Source: Thiocapsa sp.
GTDB lineage: Bacteria > Pseudomonadota > Gammaproteobacteria > Chromatiales > Chromatiaceae
Length of the DNA stretch: 47,971 nt
NCBI RefSeq assembly: GCF_022340925.1
Contig: NZ_JAJDNA010000079.1
Span: 1 to 47,971, forward strand
Reading direction: 5' to 3'
The translations under genes were made by a program, and so were the position numbers. Shown here piece by piece: positions 41,381 through 47,971 of this stretch. How positions within the stretch are numbered: the first letter of the stretch is position 1; every line of letters begins with the position of its first letter. The notes beneath the pieces are model-generated. The model worked only from the letters and a program-made list of their open reading frames with translations, was not told the DNA's origin and searched no databases.

Positions 41381-42004
41381 ATGAGAAGAAGGGTAGCGCT
41401 TGCGACTGGCCTGGTCGGACTTCTGGTTCCGTTCGCAGCACTGAGCGCCGAGAGTAGTAGCGTGGGTGCGCTCCCGGACGGGGCCGTGTGCCTATGGCCC
41501 CGAGGCGTGGTGAAGGTCCAAGAAACCAATGATCCCAAGGGCAGGCCCAGCCAGTCCCTGGGGGAATACCATCTCAATCTCCTGGACGGCACTCGATTGT
41601 TCGACACGCTGCGGGGATCGATCCACGGGCAGGTGATAAGCTTCCAGACAGGTCAGTATGGGGAGATGATCTTCGACCCGATGGGTTTCCCCATACCATA
41701 CGAGATCTATTACAGTGCGACCGATCGCCAGGCGCCGGCGGTGATCGAGGCGGTGGGGTCTGTGTCTCTGCCTGCGCCGGACCTCGAGGGGCGGTGGGAG
41801 TCGGAGAAAGCGGCCTGCTCACAGCAGTTACGGATCGACGTGGAGCTCGCCCCGGAGTCCCTGTTCACTCGGCACGATGGCGTATTCACCATCCTGCGAG
41901 GCTCGTGGTTCACGGTCGTCGGCGAACGGGACGGCTGCGCGTACCCGGTGATGGAGCAGTTCAAGATCGACGGTGGCTCGATCTGCGTGCTGAAAGCGGA
42001 ATAG
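41381..42004 (+). CDS. Secreted protein of unknown function
   Basis: A 207-aa protein from the ATG at 41381, with a clear GAGGAGGGG ribosome-binding site. Residues 1-23 (MRRRVALATGLVGLLVPFAALSA) are a typical Sec signal peptide. The mature part is polar and contains GALPDGAVCLWPRGVV, two central Tyr-rich stretches and three cysteines (in VCLWP, KAACSQ and DGCAYP, plus a fourth in SICVLKAE), suggesting disulfide bonds in the periplasm. No family is recognised. The next gene is convergent. Confidence 0.75.
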   Translation: MRRRVALATGLVGLLVPFAALSAESSSVGALPDGAVCLWPRGVVKVQETNDPKGRPSQSLGEYHLNLLDGTRLFDTLRGSIHGQVISFQTGQYGEMIFDPMGFPIPYEIYYSATDRQAPAVIEAVGSVSLPAPDLEGRWESEKAACSQQLRIDVELAPESLFTRHDGVFTILRGSWFTVVGERDGCAYPVMEQFKIDGGSICVLKAE

Positions 42005-42062
42005 GTCCCGGGCACGGGCGTCCCTGCGGCGCCGGTCCCCGGTGATGGGTGGAGGCGCGATC

Positions 42063-42073
42063 GCCTAGGAGCC
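42063..42073. repeat. Copy of the CCTAGGAGCCT 11-mer
   Basis: CCTAGGAGCCT lies between two convergent genes. The identical 11-mer also occurs at 10256-10266 and within the 24-bp palindrome at 29137-29160. All three are between genes. By chance about 0.02 copies would be expected in a random sequence of this length, counting both strands. Confidence 0.5.
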
Positions 42074-42126
42074 TTTCTGAGCCAGGAGATCCAACACGTT
42101 CTTCCCCATCCTTTCCTTTGGCTCCA

Positions 42127-42969
42127 TCAGAAGGCGCGGTCTTCGCCCGGTTTCATCACGACGAGCCGGTCGGCCCGATTGTATTTGGCCAGCGCCGCGC
42201 GGAACTGGTCAGGCGTGCCGGCCAGCAACCCGAAAGTGCCGAAGTGCATCGGGATCACGTGCGTTGGCTCGACCCAGTCCACGGCCAGCGCGGCGCGCGC
42301 CGGGTCCATGGTGAAGTGCCCGCCGATGCAGGCCAGCATCAGGTCAATGTGCTGGAACATCGGAATCAGCTTCATGTCCTCGAACACATCGGTGTCGCCC
42401 GTGTGGTAGATCGTCGGGCCGCCGTCGATGTGCAGCACATAGCCGACGGGATTGCCGCTGGCGACGGATCCGGGCTGGCCCGAACCGGGATCCGGGATGT
42501 GGGGTGGTGTCAGCTCCGAGCCGTGGACGGCGTTCACGATCGTCACCCGCGCGCCGGCCCTGGGCAGCTCGATGGTGCCGCCGACGTTCCCGCCGGTCGC
42601 CAGAGTCGCCTGCTCCTCGGGGTAGCCCAGCATCGACTTCATGGTGAGCTGCAGCCCATAGGGCGCGACCAGCACCGCCCCGGTCTGCTTCGCGATTTCC
42701 ACCGCGTCACCGACGTGGTCAGAGTGCCCATGCGTCACCATGATGTAGTCCACCCGGCGCAGCGCGGTGATCGAGCGCTTGTCGGGATTGGTCGGCACGG
42801 TGAGCCAGGGGTCGATCAGGATGACGCCGCCCGAGGGCGTTTCGATCTTCCACGCGGACTGCCCGTACCAGTGGATCCTCGTCTCTCCCTCGGCTGCGCG
42901 CGTCGACTGGCTCGCCAGGACAACCGCCAGCAGAGTGGCCCTCAGGGCCCACCGCATGATTCGCGCCAT
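42127..42969 (-). CDS. Exported metallo-beta-lactamase-fold hydrolase
   Basis: A 280-aa MBL-fold protein of the UPF0173 / YtkL-like branch. Residues 1-26 are a signal peptide (ALRATLLAVVLASQSTRAAE). The metal motif is THGHSDHVGD (H80, H82, D84, H85), with further ligands in NAVHGSELT, YHTGDTDVFEDM and VIPMHFGTF. The members best known to me are cytoplasmic, so export to the periplasm is notable. The substrate is unknown. It converges with the secreted-protein gene. Confidence 0.9.
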   Translation of the reverse strand: MARIMRWALRATLLAVVLASQSTRAAEGETRIHWYGQSAWKIETPSGGVILIDPWLTVPTNPDKRSITALRRVDYIMVTHGHSDHVGDAVEIAKQTGAVLVAPYGLQLTMKSMLGYPEEQATLATGGNVGGTIELPRAGARVTIVNAVHGSELTPPHIPDPGSGQPGSVASGNPVGYVLHIDGGPTIYHTGDTDVFEDMKLIPMFQHIDLMLACIGGHFTMDPARAALAVDWVEPTHVIPMHFGTFGLLAGTPDQFRAALAKYNRADRLVVMKPGEDRAF

Positions 42970-43486
42970 CGTCTTCTCCTCGCGGTTGACGAACGATTGG
43001 TGTCAGGAGCGATGATCGACCGCTCGCCTGACCAAAGAGTTTTCGTCCTCGGTTCCTTGGTCCGTGCTGACAGTGCTTGCGGCAACTGCCGGAGTGCCCT
43101 TGTCGGCGGCCTGCACCGCCAACGCCCGTCGTCATGGACGATTGCCGCCCCAGCGCAAATCGGGGCCTGCCAGGACCCGGGGTGGACGGGGCGTCCAGGC
43201 CGGCGCCATCATTTCGCTGATCAGGCCTTCATCAGGCCGGGCACGTTGGAAGTATATAAAATTAGTCGGAGATACGCCGACTGACGCATGGAGACTCTGG
43301 CCGCATCGGAATGTCCGCTATGGAAACCTAAGCGGAGGAAGGCCTTGAACGATCGGCCGGCGGGAGTGGCCGACTCCGGACGGCCGCGTCTGCTAAGCAG
43401 ACTGACCGTAGCTGGGACGAACCGGTCGCGGGCTGGTCGAACGGCAGTGAACGCTAACGGTCGCGGGGCTGACCCGCTGTCTGTAA
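42970..43486. other. 517-bp gap without a recognised protein gene
   Basis: Between the MBL-fold gene start and tRNA-Glu. Frames here give low-complexity Arg/Gly-rich translations typical of non-coding GC-rich DNA. A short direct repeat (CATCAGGCC-like, twice near 43220) and an AT-rich patch (TATATAAAATTAG, about 43252) are the only features seen. Confidence 0.35.
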
Positions 43487-43562
43487 TGGCGTCCCCACGG
43501 GGGTTCGAACCCCGGTTACCGCCGTGAAAGGGCGGTGTCCTAGGCCACTAGACGATGGGGAC
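43487..43562 (-). tRNA. tRNA-Glu (anticodon TTC)
   Basis: On the reverse strand GTCCCCATCG begins the acceptor stem; the anticodon loop in CCGCCCTTTCACGGCGG shows TTC; the T arm GGTTCGAACC and the 3' acceptor GTGGGGAC follow, ending G-CCA encoded at 43487-43490. Length 76 nt. It is read after tRNA-Ala on the same strand, 58 nt downstream. Confidence 0.95.
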
Positions 43563-43575
43563 GGAAACCGTTACC

Positions 43576-43609
43576 AAAAAAATCCGGCTCTGATGGCCGG
43601 TTCCGGATT
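43576..43609 (-). terminator. Intrinsic terminator between tRNA-Ala and tRNA-Glu
   Basis: On the reverse strand AATCCGG pairs with CCGGATT (plus-strand 43603-43609 and 43581-43587), followed by a run of seven T (A run at 43576-43582 on the plus strand). An alternative internal stem is CCGGC/GCCGG. It would end transcripts from tRNA-Ala before tRNA-Glu, so the second tRNA may need readthrough or its own promoter. Confidence 0.65.
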
Positions 43610-43620
43610 CTCCGGGGTTT

Positions 43621-43696
43621 TGGTGGAGCCAGGCGGGATCGAACCGCCGACCTCAACACTGCCAGTGTTGCGCTCTCCCAGCTGAGCTATGGCCCC
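43621..43696 (-). tRNA. tRNA-Ala (anticodon GGC)
   Basis: On the reverse strand the sequence begins GGGGCCATAGCTCAGCTGGG; the anticodon stem-loop CAACACTGGCAGTGTTG has anticodon GGC; the T arm GGTTCGATCC and the 3' acceptor TGGCTCC-ACCA (CCA encoded) follow. Length 76 nt. The G-U pair expected at 3:70 of tRNA-Ala is present (GGG-GCCA against TGG-CTCC). Confidence 0.96.
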
Positions 43697-43889
43697 AGTG
43701 TGATCGAGACGCGGAAGTCTACCGGCGGCATTTTCGTTTGTCCAGACTGGATTTCCCGCTTTGTTGCGGCCGATCCGTCCCAATATCCCCTCCCAGTCAA
43801 CCGCGTCATTGACGCGGACTTGTGCGGCGTGCTCCGCCCGGTGCATGTTACAAGCGCCTTCGGATTCACACTTGAGGAGCTTTTGATCC

Positions 43890-44777
43890 ATGATGCGCAT
43901 CTTCTTGTTTCTCGCGACCAATGTCGCCGTCCTCGTCGTCATCAGCGTCGTCTTCCGACTCCTGGGGATCGACAGTCTGTTGCTGGAATCCGGCGGGATC
44001 GACATGGGGGCCTTGCTGGTCATGGCCGCCGTGATCGGCTTCAGCGGGTCGCTGATCTCGCTGTTCCTTTCCAAGATGATGGCCAAGCGGGCGATGGGTG
44101 TGCAGGTCATCGAGCAGCCCGCGACCCCGTTCGAGCGTTGGCTGGTGGATACGGTCGCCCGCCAATCGCAGGAGGCCGGGATCAGCATGCCCGAGGTGGG
44201 CATCTTCGACTCGCCCGAGCCGAACGCCTTCGCGACAGGCTGGAACCGCAACGACGCCTTGGTCGCGGTCAGCACCGGGCTTCTGCAGAACATGACCAAG
44301 GACGAGGTCGAAGCGGTTGTCGGACACGAGATCAGCCACGTTGCGAACGGCGATATGGTGACCCTCGCCTTGATCCAGGGTGTCGTCAACACCTTCGTCG
44401 TCTTTCTGGCGAGGATCATCGGTCACACCATCGACCGGGTCGTCTTCAAGACCGAAGAGGGTTATGGCGTGGCCTATTTCGTCGTTTCGATCATCGCCGA
44501 GATCATGCTCTCCATCCTTGCCAGCATGATCGTCATGTGGTTCTCGCGCTTCCGCGAGTTTCGCGCGGACGCAGGGGGTGCACGCCTGACCAGCCGCGCC
44601 CAGATGGCCAATGCCCTGCGCGCGCTGCAGCGCGTCCATCAGCCACATGACCTCCCGGCCGGCGAGTTCGCGGCGTTCGGGATCTCCGGAAAGATCGGGG
44701 ATGGGCTCAAGGCGCTGTTCGCGAGCCACCCGCCACTGGAGAAACGGATCGCGGCGCTCGAGCAAGCCCGCGTCTGA
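43890..44777 (+). CDS. htpX: HtpX, membrane zinc metalloprotease
   Basis: Inner-membrane M48 protease that degrades damaged membrane proteins, partly redundant with FtsH. It is 295 aa, the usual length. Two N-terminal membrane segments (~4-25, 40-62) precede the zinc motif VVGHEISHVANGD (H146, E147, H150); the third ligand is the Glu in RFREFRADAGGARL. Two more hydrophobic segments lie between (~160-180, 195-220). The C-terminal ASHPPLEKRIAAL is diagnostic of HtpX. It is often heat- or envelope-stress-controlled (Cpx/sigma32 in E. coli); no such promoter was identified here. Confidence 0.97.
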   Translation: MMRIFLFLATNVAVLVVISVVFRLLGIDSLLLESGGIDMGALLVMAAVIGFSGSLISLFLSKMMAKRAMGVQVIEQPATPFERWLVDTVARQSQEAGISMPEVGIFDSPEPNAFATGWNRNDALVAVSTGLLQNMTKDEVEAVVGHEISHVANGDMVTLALIQGVVNTFVVFLARIIGHTIDRVVFKTEEGYGVAYFVVSIIAEIMLSILASMIVMWFSRFREFRADAGGARLTSRAQMANALRALQRVHQPHDLPAGEFAAFGISGKIGDGLKALFASHPPLEKRIAALEQARV

Positions 44778-44871
44778 TCCGGCCTCGCCGGTTGCCCGCA
44801 TCGAGCGGGCAGCCGGCCCTCCTTCCGCCCGACGGAGCGCCTGGCCAGGCCGACATCGCCGGCGATGTGCA

Positions 44872-45021
44872 CCTCTCGCGCTGGCCATCGCCCTGGCAGG
44901 GGTCCATGCGCTCGCCGCCTTGAAGCATCATTTCATCGATCACGACCGCACGCTGGTGCGGATGCTTGGGCGTCGCCCGCGTCTGTCAATGTCAACGAAA
45001 CCGCCCGGGAGGGGAGCATGA
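44872..45021 (+). pseudogene. 3' remnant of a cytochrome b561 (YceJ-like) gene
   Basis: The frame reads LALAIALAGVHALAALKHHF then IDHDRTLVRMLGR, the last transmembrane helix and heme-ligand-histidine tail of cytochrome b561 proteins. Its TGA overlaps the yceI ATG (ATGA), the coupling of the usual yceJ-yceI pair. Upstream of ~44872 the frame is Arg/Pro-rich and unlike b561, and only ~95 bp separate it from htpX. The rest of the gene has been lost. Confidence 0.72.
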
Positions 45022-45617
45022 GAACGAAGCGAATCAAGGCCGTGCCGATCCTCGTCTGGTGTCTCGCCGCGGCCTCCGTATTTCCCGCCGTCGCGAGCGC
45101 CGGTGTCGAGCGCTATGTGATCGACACCGAGGGCGGGCATGCGTTCGTGCAGTTCCGCATCAAGCACCTCGCCTACAGCTGGCTGTATGGGCGCTTCAAC
45201 GACTTCTCGGGGACCTTCACCTACGACCCGGAAGACCCGAGCAATTCCCAGGTCGAGTTGACCATCGACACGGCAAGCCTGGATTCAAACCATGCCGAGC
45301 GGGACAAGCACCTGCGGGGGCGGGATTTCCTCGACGTCGATAACTACCCACGGGCGTCTTTCAGGTCGACCTCCTACGAGGAAACCGGTTTCAACAAATC
45401 GGTGCTCGAGGGCGAGCTGACGCTCAAGGGGATCACCAAGCCGGTGCGGATCGAGGTCCAGCGGATCGGCCACGGACCTGATCCCTGGGGCGGATATCGT
45501 CGCGGCTTCGAGGGGTCGGCCCGTCTCGCGCTGAAGGATTTCGGGATCGACTACGACCTGGGCCCGGCGGCCCGAGAGGTGGAGATGATCCTCTCCATCG
45601 AAGGGATCCGGCAGTAG
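45018..45617 (+). CDS. yceI: YceI family periplasmic lipid-binding-like protein
   Basis: A 199-aa protein with GGGAGGGGAG ribosome-binding site before the ATG at 45018. Residues 1-28 are a signal peptide (cleavage after VASA). The mature YceI beta-barrel has YVIDTEGGHAFVQFRIKHLA, YSWLYGRFNDFSGTF, IDTASLDSNHAERDKHLRG and LTLKGITKPVRIEV. Homologues bind isoprenoid chains; E. coli YceI is induced by base and osmotic stress. The b561 partner usually encoded just upstream survives only as a remnant here. Confidence 0.95.
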   Translation: MRTKRIKAVPILVWCLAAASVFPAVASAGVERYVIDTEGGHAFVQFRIKHLAYSWLYGRFNDFSGTFTYDPEDPSNSQVELTIDTASLDSNHAERDKHLRGRDFLDVDNYPRASFRSTSYEETGFNKSVLEGELTLKGITKPVRIEVQRIGHGPDPWGGYRRGFEGSARLALKDFGIDYDLGPAAREVEMILSIEGIRQ

Positions 45618-45633
45618 TGCGATCTTGCCGTTC

Positions 45634-46449
45634 TCAGCCGAGGAGCCCGGGGAAGTCGCGGTCCAGGGCGGCCATCAGCTCGTCGAGGCTGGTCAGGTCA
45701 TAGTCCGGCGGCAGGATGCCTTCAACCCATCGCCGCCCGGGCGCGAACCGCCCGGTGCGAACCAGCGCGGTCCACATGCCGAGGCGCTCTGCACCCACGA
45801 TGTCGGTGTCCGGGCGATCACCGATCATCATGCATTCGCCCGCGCCGCAGCCGAGAATCTCCAAGGCGATCTCGTAGAGCAAGGGCTCGGGCTTGCCCAC
45901 GATCGTCGGCGTGACCCCCGTGGCGGCGGCAAAGGGCGCGACCAGGGCGCCACCGCCCGGCAGCAACAGGTGTCGCCCGTCGCGCACCCCATCCACGGTC
46001 GGGTCCGGATTGGTGGCGACCAGACGGGCGCCTCGACTCAGAATCAGATTGATGCCGGTCGTCAGGTGATCGAAATCCAGCCCGGGTCCTTCGCCGACGA
46101 CGACGACGTCGGCATGCTCCTGATCTGGTCGACCAACGGTCCGAAGGGCCGCGTCCAGACCGGGCGCGCCCACCGCGAAATAGCGAAATCCGGGCCGAAC
46201 CTTGGCCAGCCAGCGTGCCGTGGCCAGGGCCGACGTGAGGATGCGAGCCGGGTCGGGCCGCGGTAGACCCATCGCCAGGAGTGCATCCGCGGCTTCCTCC
46301 GGCGCACGAACGGGGTTGTTGGTGACGAAGGCATGGGGAGTCGCCGCTACCCGTGTCAGCAGACGCTGCGCCCCGGGCAAAGGCCGGTCGCCGTGGAACA
46401 GAAGACCGTCCATGTCGATCAGCAGGGCCCGGGGGCGGCGTGCCTTCAT
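45634..46449 (-). CDS. HAD superfamily (subclass IIA) phosphatase, NagD-like
   Basis: A 271-aa HAD hydrolase from the ATG at 46449 (MKARRPRALLIDMDGLLFHG). Catalytic aspartates are D12 and D14 in LLIDMDGLL. The class IIA cap follows motif II (FVTNNPVRAPEEAA); the Lys of motif III is in TIVGKPEPLLYEIAL; motif IV is MMIGDRPDTDIVGAERLG. The open frame upstream (to 46563) adds a leader unlike the family. It resembles NagD, 4-nitrophenylphosphatase or phosphoglycolate phosphatase; the physiological substrate is not fixed by sequence. Only 16 bp separate its stop from the convergent yceI stop. Confidence 0.9.
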   Translation of the reverse strand: MKARRPRALLIDMDGLLFHGDRPLPGAQRLLTRVAATPHAFVTNNPVRAPEEAADALLAMGLPRPDPARILTSALATARWLAKVRPGFRYFAVGAPGLDAALRTVGRPDQEHADVVVVGEGPGLDFDHLTTGINLILSRGARLVATNPDPTVDGVRDGRHLLLPGGGALVAPFAAATGVTPTIVGKPEPLLYEIALEILGCGAGECMMIGDRPDTDIVGAERLGMWTALVRTGRFAPGRRWVEGILPPDYDLTSLDELMAALDRDFPGLLG

Positions 46450-46709
46450 CGAGAGGTCATCGGATCTTGCGTCAAGGCGAATCGCTAGACTGTTCCATTT
46501 GAAGGGCATCTTAAAGGTATCCATACCGCAAAGACGAGACGAGCGACGCGGATTGCGCCGCATTTTATTGCACGGTGAGTTTCCGCCGGCGCGTCGCGAC
46601 CCAGCAGGAGAGGCCCACCCGGTTTCGCTGCCTCCTCGCCGTTTACGTTGGCAGCCACCACAGAGTCTATGCTCCGGTGACCTGCCGCCACCCGAGCCGG
46701 TCGGTTGCT

Positions 46710-47291
46710 TCAGTCCGCCAGGTCTTGCGTAAGCGAGTCGCGCACCGCAGGCGGCGCATCGACCTGATACCGATACTCCGGGTGATCGATCCCGATCGCG
46801 AGCTTCGCACCCTGTTTCAATGCCGCGGCCATCGGGGCCGCGATCTCGAAGCGCAGAAAATGCACCGAGGATGTCTTGGCTTCGTCCTCGCGCTCCATGT
46901 CCTCATCGGCAATTGCATAGACCCGCTCGAAGTCGGACACCTGGACCCACACCTGGTCCTCGATACCCCGCAGACGCGCCAAGGCATCGCGCCGCTCGTC
47001 CACGTCCTCGTACTCGATCATGAAGGTCGCCTTCCAGTTGGTCCCGTCGGGGATCAGCGGATTGTAGGCGTCCAACTCGTCCTGGATGCCCTCGGCCTCA
47101 AAGATCCGCTCGACACGCAGCATCTCCTGAATCTGGTACTGCATGGTCAGGCGGTCTTCGAAATAGAGTGTGACATGCGCCCCGATCTGGACCTGGCGAT
47201 GCTTCTTGTGGTCCATCACCCGGGCACGGAAGTCGCCGCGCACCTGGGCGTACTGCTCGAGGCTGTAAAGGTCGTCTCGTGTCAGATGCAT
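46710..47291 (-). CDS. DUF3501 family protein
   Basis: A 193-aa protein beginning MHLTRDDLYSLEQYAQVR, which matches DUF3501. It is acidic and soluble, with YFEDRLTMQYQIQEMLRVER and DFERVYAIADEDMERE. Members are found in operons with a CCG-domain Fe-S protein and rubrerythrin, suggesting a role in oxidative or redox metabolism; the function is unknown. It follows the Fe-S gene by 47 nt on the same strand and is probably co-transcribed. Confidence 0.9.
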   Translation of the reverse strand: MHLTRDDLYSLEQYAQVRGDFRARVMDHKKHRQVQIGAHVTLYFEDRLTMQYQIQEMLRVERIFEAEGIQDELDAYNPLIPDGTNWKATFMIEYEDVDERRDALARLRGIEDQVWVQVSDFERVYAIADEDMEREDEAKTSSVHFLRFEIAAPMAAALKQGAKLAIGIDHPEYRYQVDAPPAVRDSLTQDLAD

Positions 47292-47338
47292 GCTTGTCTC
47301 CGGATAGCGGTGTCGCGACGTCGCGGTTGCCCTGCGGC

Positions 47339-47971
47339 TCAGATGCCGTAGGCGATGCGCAAGAGGGTCAAGGGGTGTTGCTGCTTGCCGTCCCGGCCCA
47401 AGGCGTGCGCGATGTGGGCGCCGGCCATCGGGCAGTCGCTTCCGAAATGATCCGGAGCGGCCTTCTCGACTCGGCCCGCGACCGGCCGCACAATCTTCAT
47501 GGCGGCGTCGTAGAACTCCTTCTTCACCGCATAGGTTCCGTCGTGGCCAGAGCAGCGCTCGATGATCTCCACTGTCGTGTCGGGCACCAGGGCCAGCACC
47601 TCCCGGGTCTTCTGCCCGATGTTTTGCACGCGCTGGTGGCAGGACGCCTGATAGATGACGCTGCCAAGCGGTTTTTGGAACTCCGTGTTCAGCTTCCCGT
47701 GCTTGTGTCGGAGCATCAGGTACTCGAAGGGGTCGAAGACGTGCGCCTTCACGGCCTGCACGTCGGCGTCCTCGGGGAACATCAAGGGAAGCTCCTGCTT
47801 GAACATGAGGACACAGGACGGGATCATGGCGACGATGTCCCAACCCTCGTCGACGAGTCGTTTGAGCACCGGGATGTTGGCATCTTTCGCAGCCTTGACA
47901 GCATCGAGATCACCCAACTCCAGCTTGGGCATTCCGCAGCACTGCTCCTTGTCCGGGAGTGTGACCGGAAT
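47339..47971 (-). CDS. CCG-domain iron-sulfur protein (heterodisulfide-reductase/GlpC-like), 5' partial
   Basis: The C-terminal part (210 residues) of a (Fe-S)-binding, CCG-domain protein. The frame is open to the window edge; the methionine at 47932 lies inside the CCG motif (EQCCGMPKLELGDLD) and is not the start. The second cysteine motif is IYQASCHQRVQNIG and further cysteines occur in IPSCVLMF, IERCSGHDGTYAVK and FGSDCPMAG. Together these can bind a noncubane [4Fe-4S] cluster, as in HdrB and GlpC. The N-terminal ferredoxin-like part lies beyond the window. It pairs with DUF3501; rubrerythrin is the usual third partner. Confidence 0.9.
   Translation of the reverse strand: MPVTLPDKEQCCGMPKLELGDLDAVKAAKDANIPVLKRLVDEGWDIVAMIPSCVLMFKQELPLMFPEDADVQAVKAHVFDPFEYLMLRHKHGKLNTEFQKPLGSVIYQASCHQRVQNIGQKTREVLALVPDTTVEIIERCSGHDGTYAVKKEFYDAAMKIVRPVAGRVEKAAPDHFGSDCPMAGAHIAHALGRDGKQQHPLTLLRIAYGI

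Noticed and set aside
42049..43284. 411-codon forward open frame over the MBL-fold gene and the next gap
   Set aside because: The reverse strand encodes the HGHSDH protein; the forward translation has no motif and no ribosome-binding site.

Overview
The window is GC-rich, gene-dense chromosomal DNA from a Gram-negative gammaproteobacterium. Signs are a canonical SOS box before lexA, a TonB-dependent BtuB receptor, htpX, yceI, and a SbtA/SbtB bicarbonate-uptake pair that suggests an autotroph. Gene content and codon style fit a purple sulfur bacterium (Chromatiaceae). That placement is inference: no photosynthesis or sulfur-oxidation gene lies in the window. No phage, insertion sequence, CRISPR array or rRNA gene was found.

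Layout. 1-3.1 kb: 5'-truncated hybrid sensor kinase. 3.2-3.9 kb: nth, reverse strand. 4.4-7.3 kb: lexA-imuA-imuB mutagenesis cassette under a LexA box, with no dnaE2 following. 7.4-10.1 kb: a GT-B-like protein, a lytic transglycosylase and a gamma-carbonic-anhydrase-like protein. 10.3-13.9 kb, reverse: a transglutaminase-like protease coupled to a fused circularly permuted ATP-grasp/alpha-E protein. 14.2-19.6 kb: a PAS-GGDEF-EAL protein with both output sites eroded, divergent from a three-domain ACP / acyl-AMP ligase / PlsC acyltransferase.

19.7-28.4 kb is the most intriguing part: a complete AmmeMemoRadiSam set. On the reverse strand a packed run encodes MEMO1-like, AMMECR1-like, a Lon-like AAA protease and a universal stress protein. 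Divergently come the radical SAM enzyme, an unrecognised protein with RelA/SpoT-synthetase-like motifs and a COG2509-type flavoprotein. 28.5-32.3 kb: membrane transport (MarC, SbtA with SbtB, a CaCA Ca2+/Na+ exchanger).

32.4-39.8 kb is a cobalamin uptake and salvage operon: cobalamin riboswitch, btuB, an unknown 5-TM protein, btuM (with the family's cobalt-binding cysteine), cobA/btuR, cobU, cobT, cobC and cobS. Together these import corrinoids across both membranes, adenosylate them and assemble the nucleotide loop. A decayed copy of the btuB 3' end sits inside it. 40-43 kb: a methyltransferase, a secreted protein and an exported metallo-beta-lactamase-fold protein. 43.5-43.7 kb: tRNA-Glu and tRNA-Ala (reverse). 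43.9-48 kb: htpX, a cytochrome b561 remnant abutting yceI, a HAD phosphatase, DUF3501 and a truncated CCG-type Fe-S protein.

Several intergenic regions carry dispersed repeats: a ~110-bp family, an 11-mer centred on CCTAGG, and perfect palindromes.
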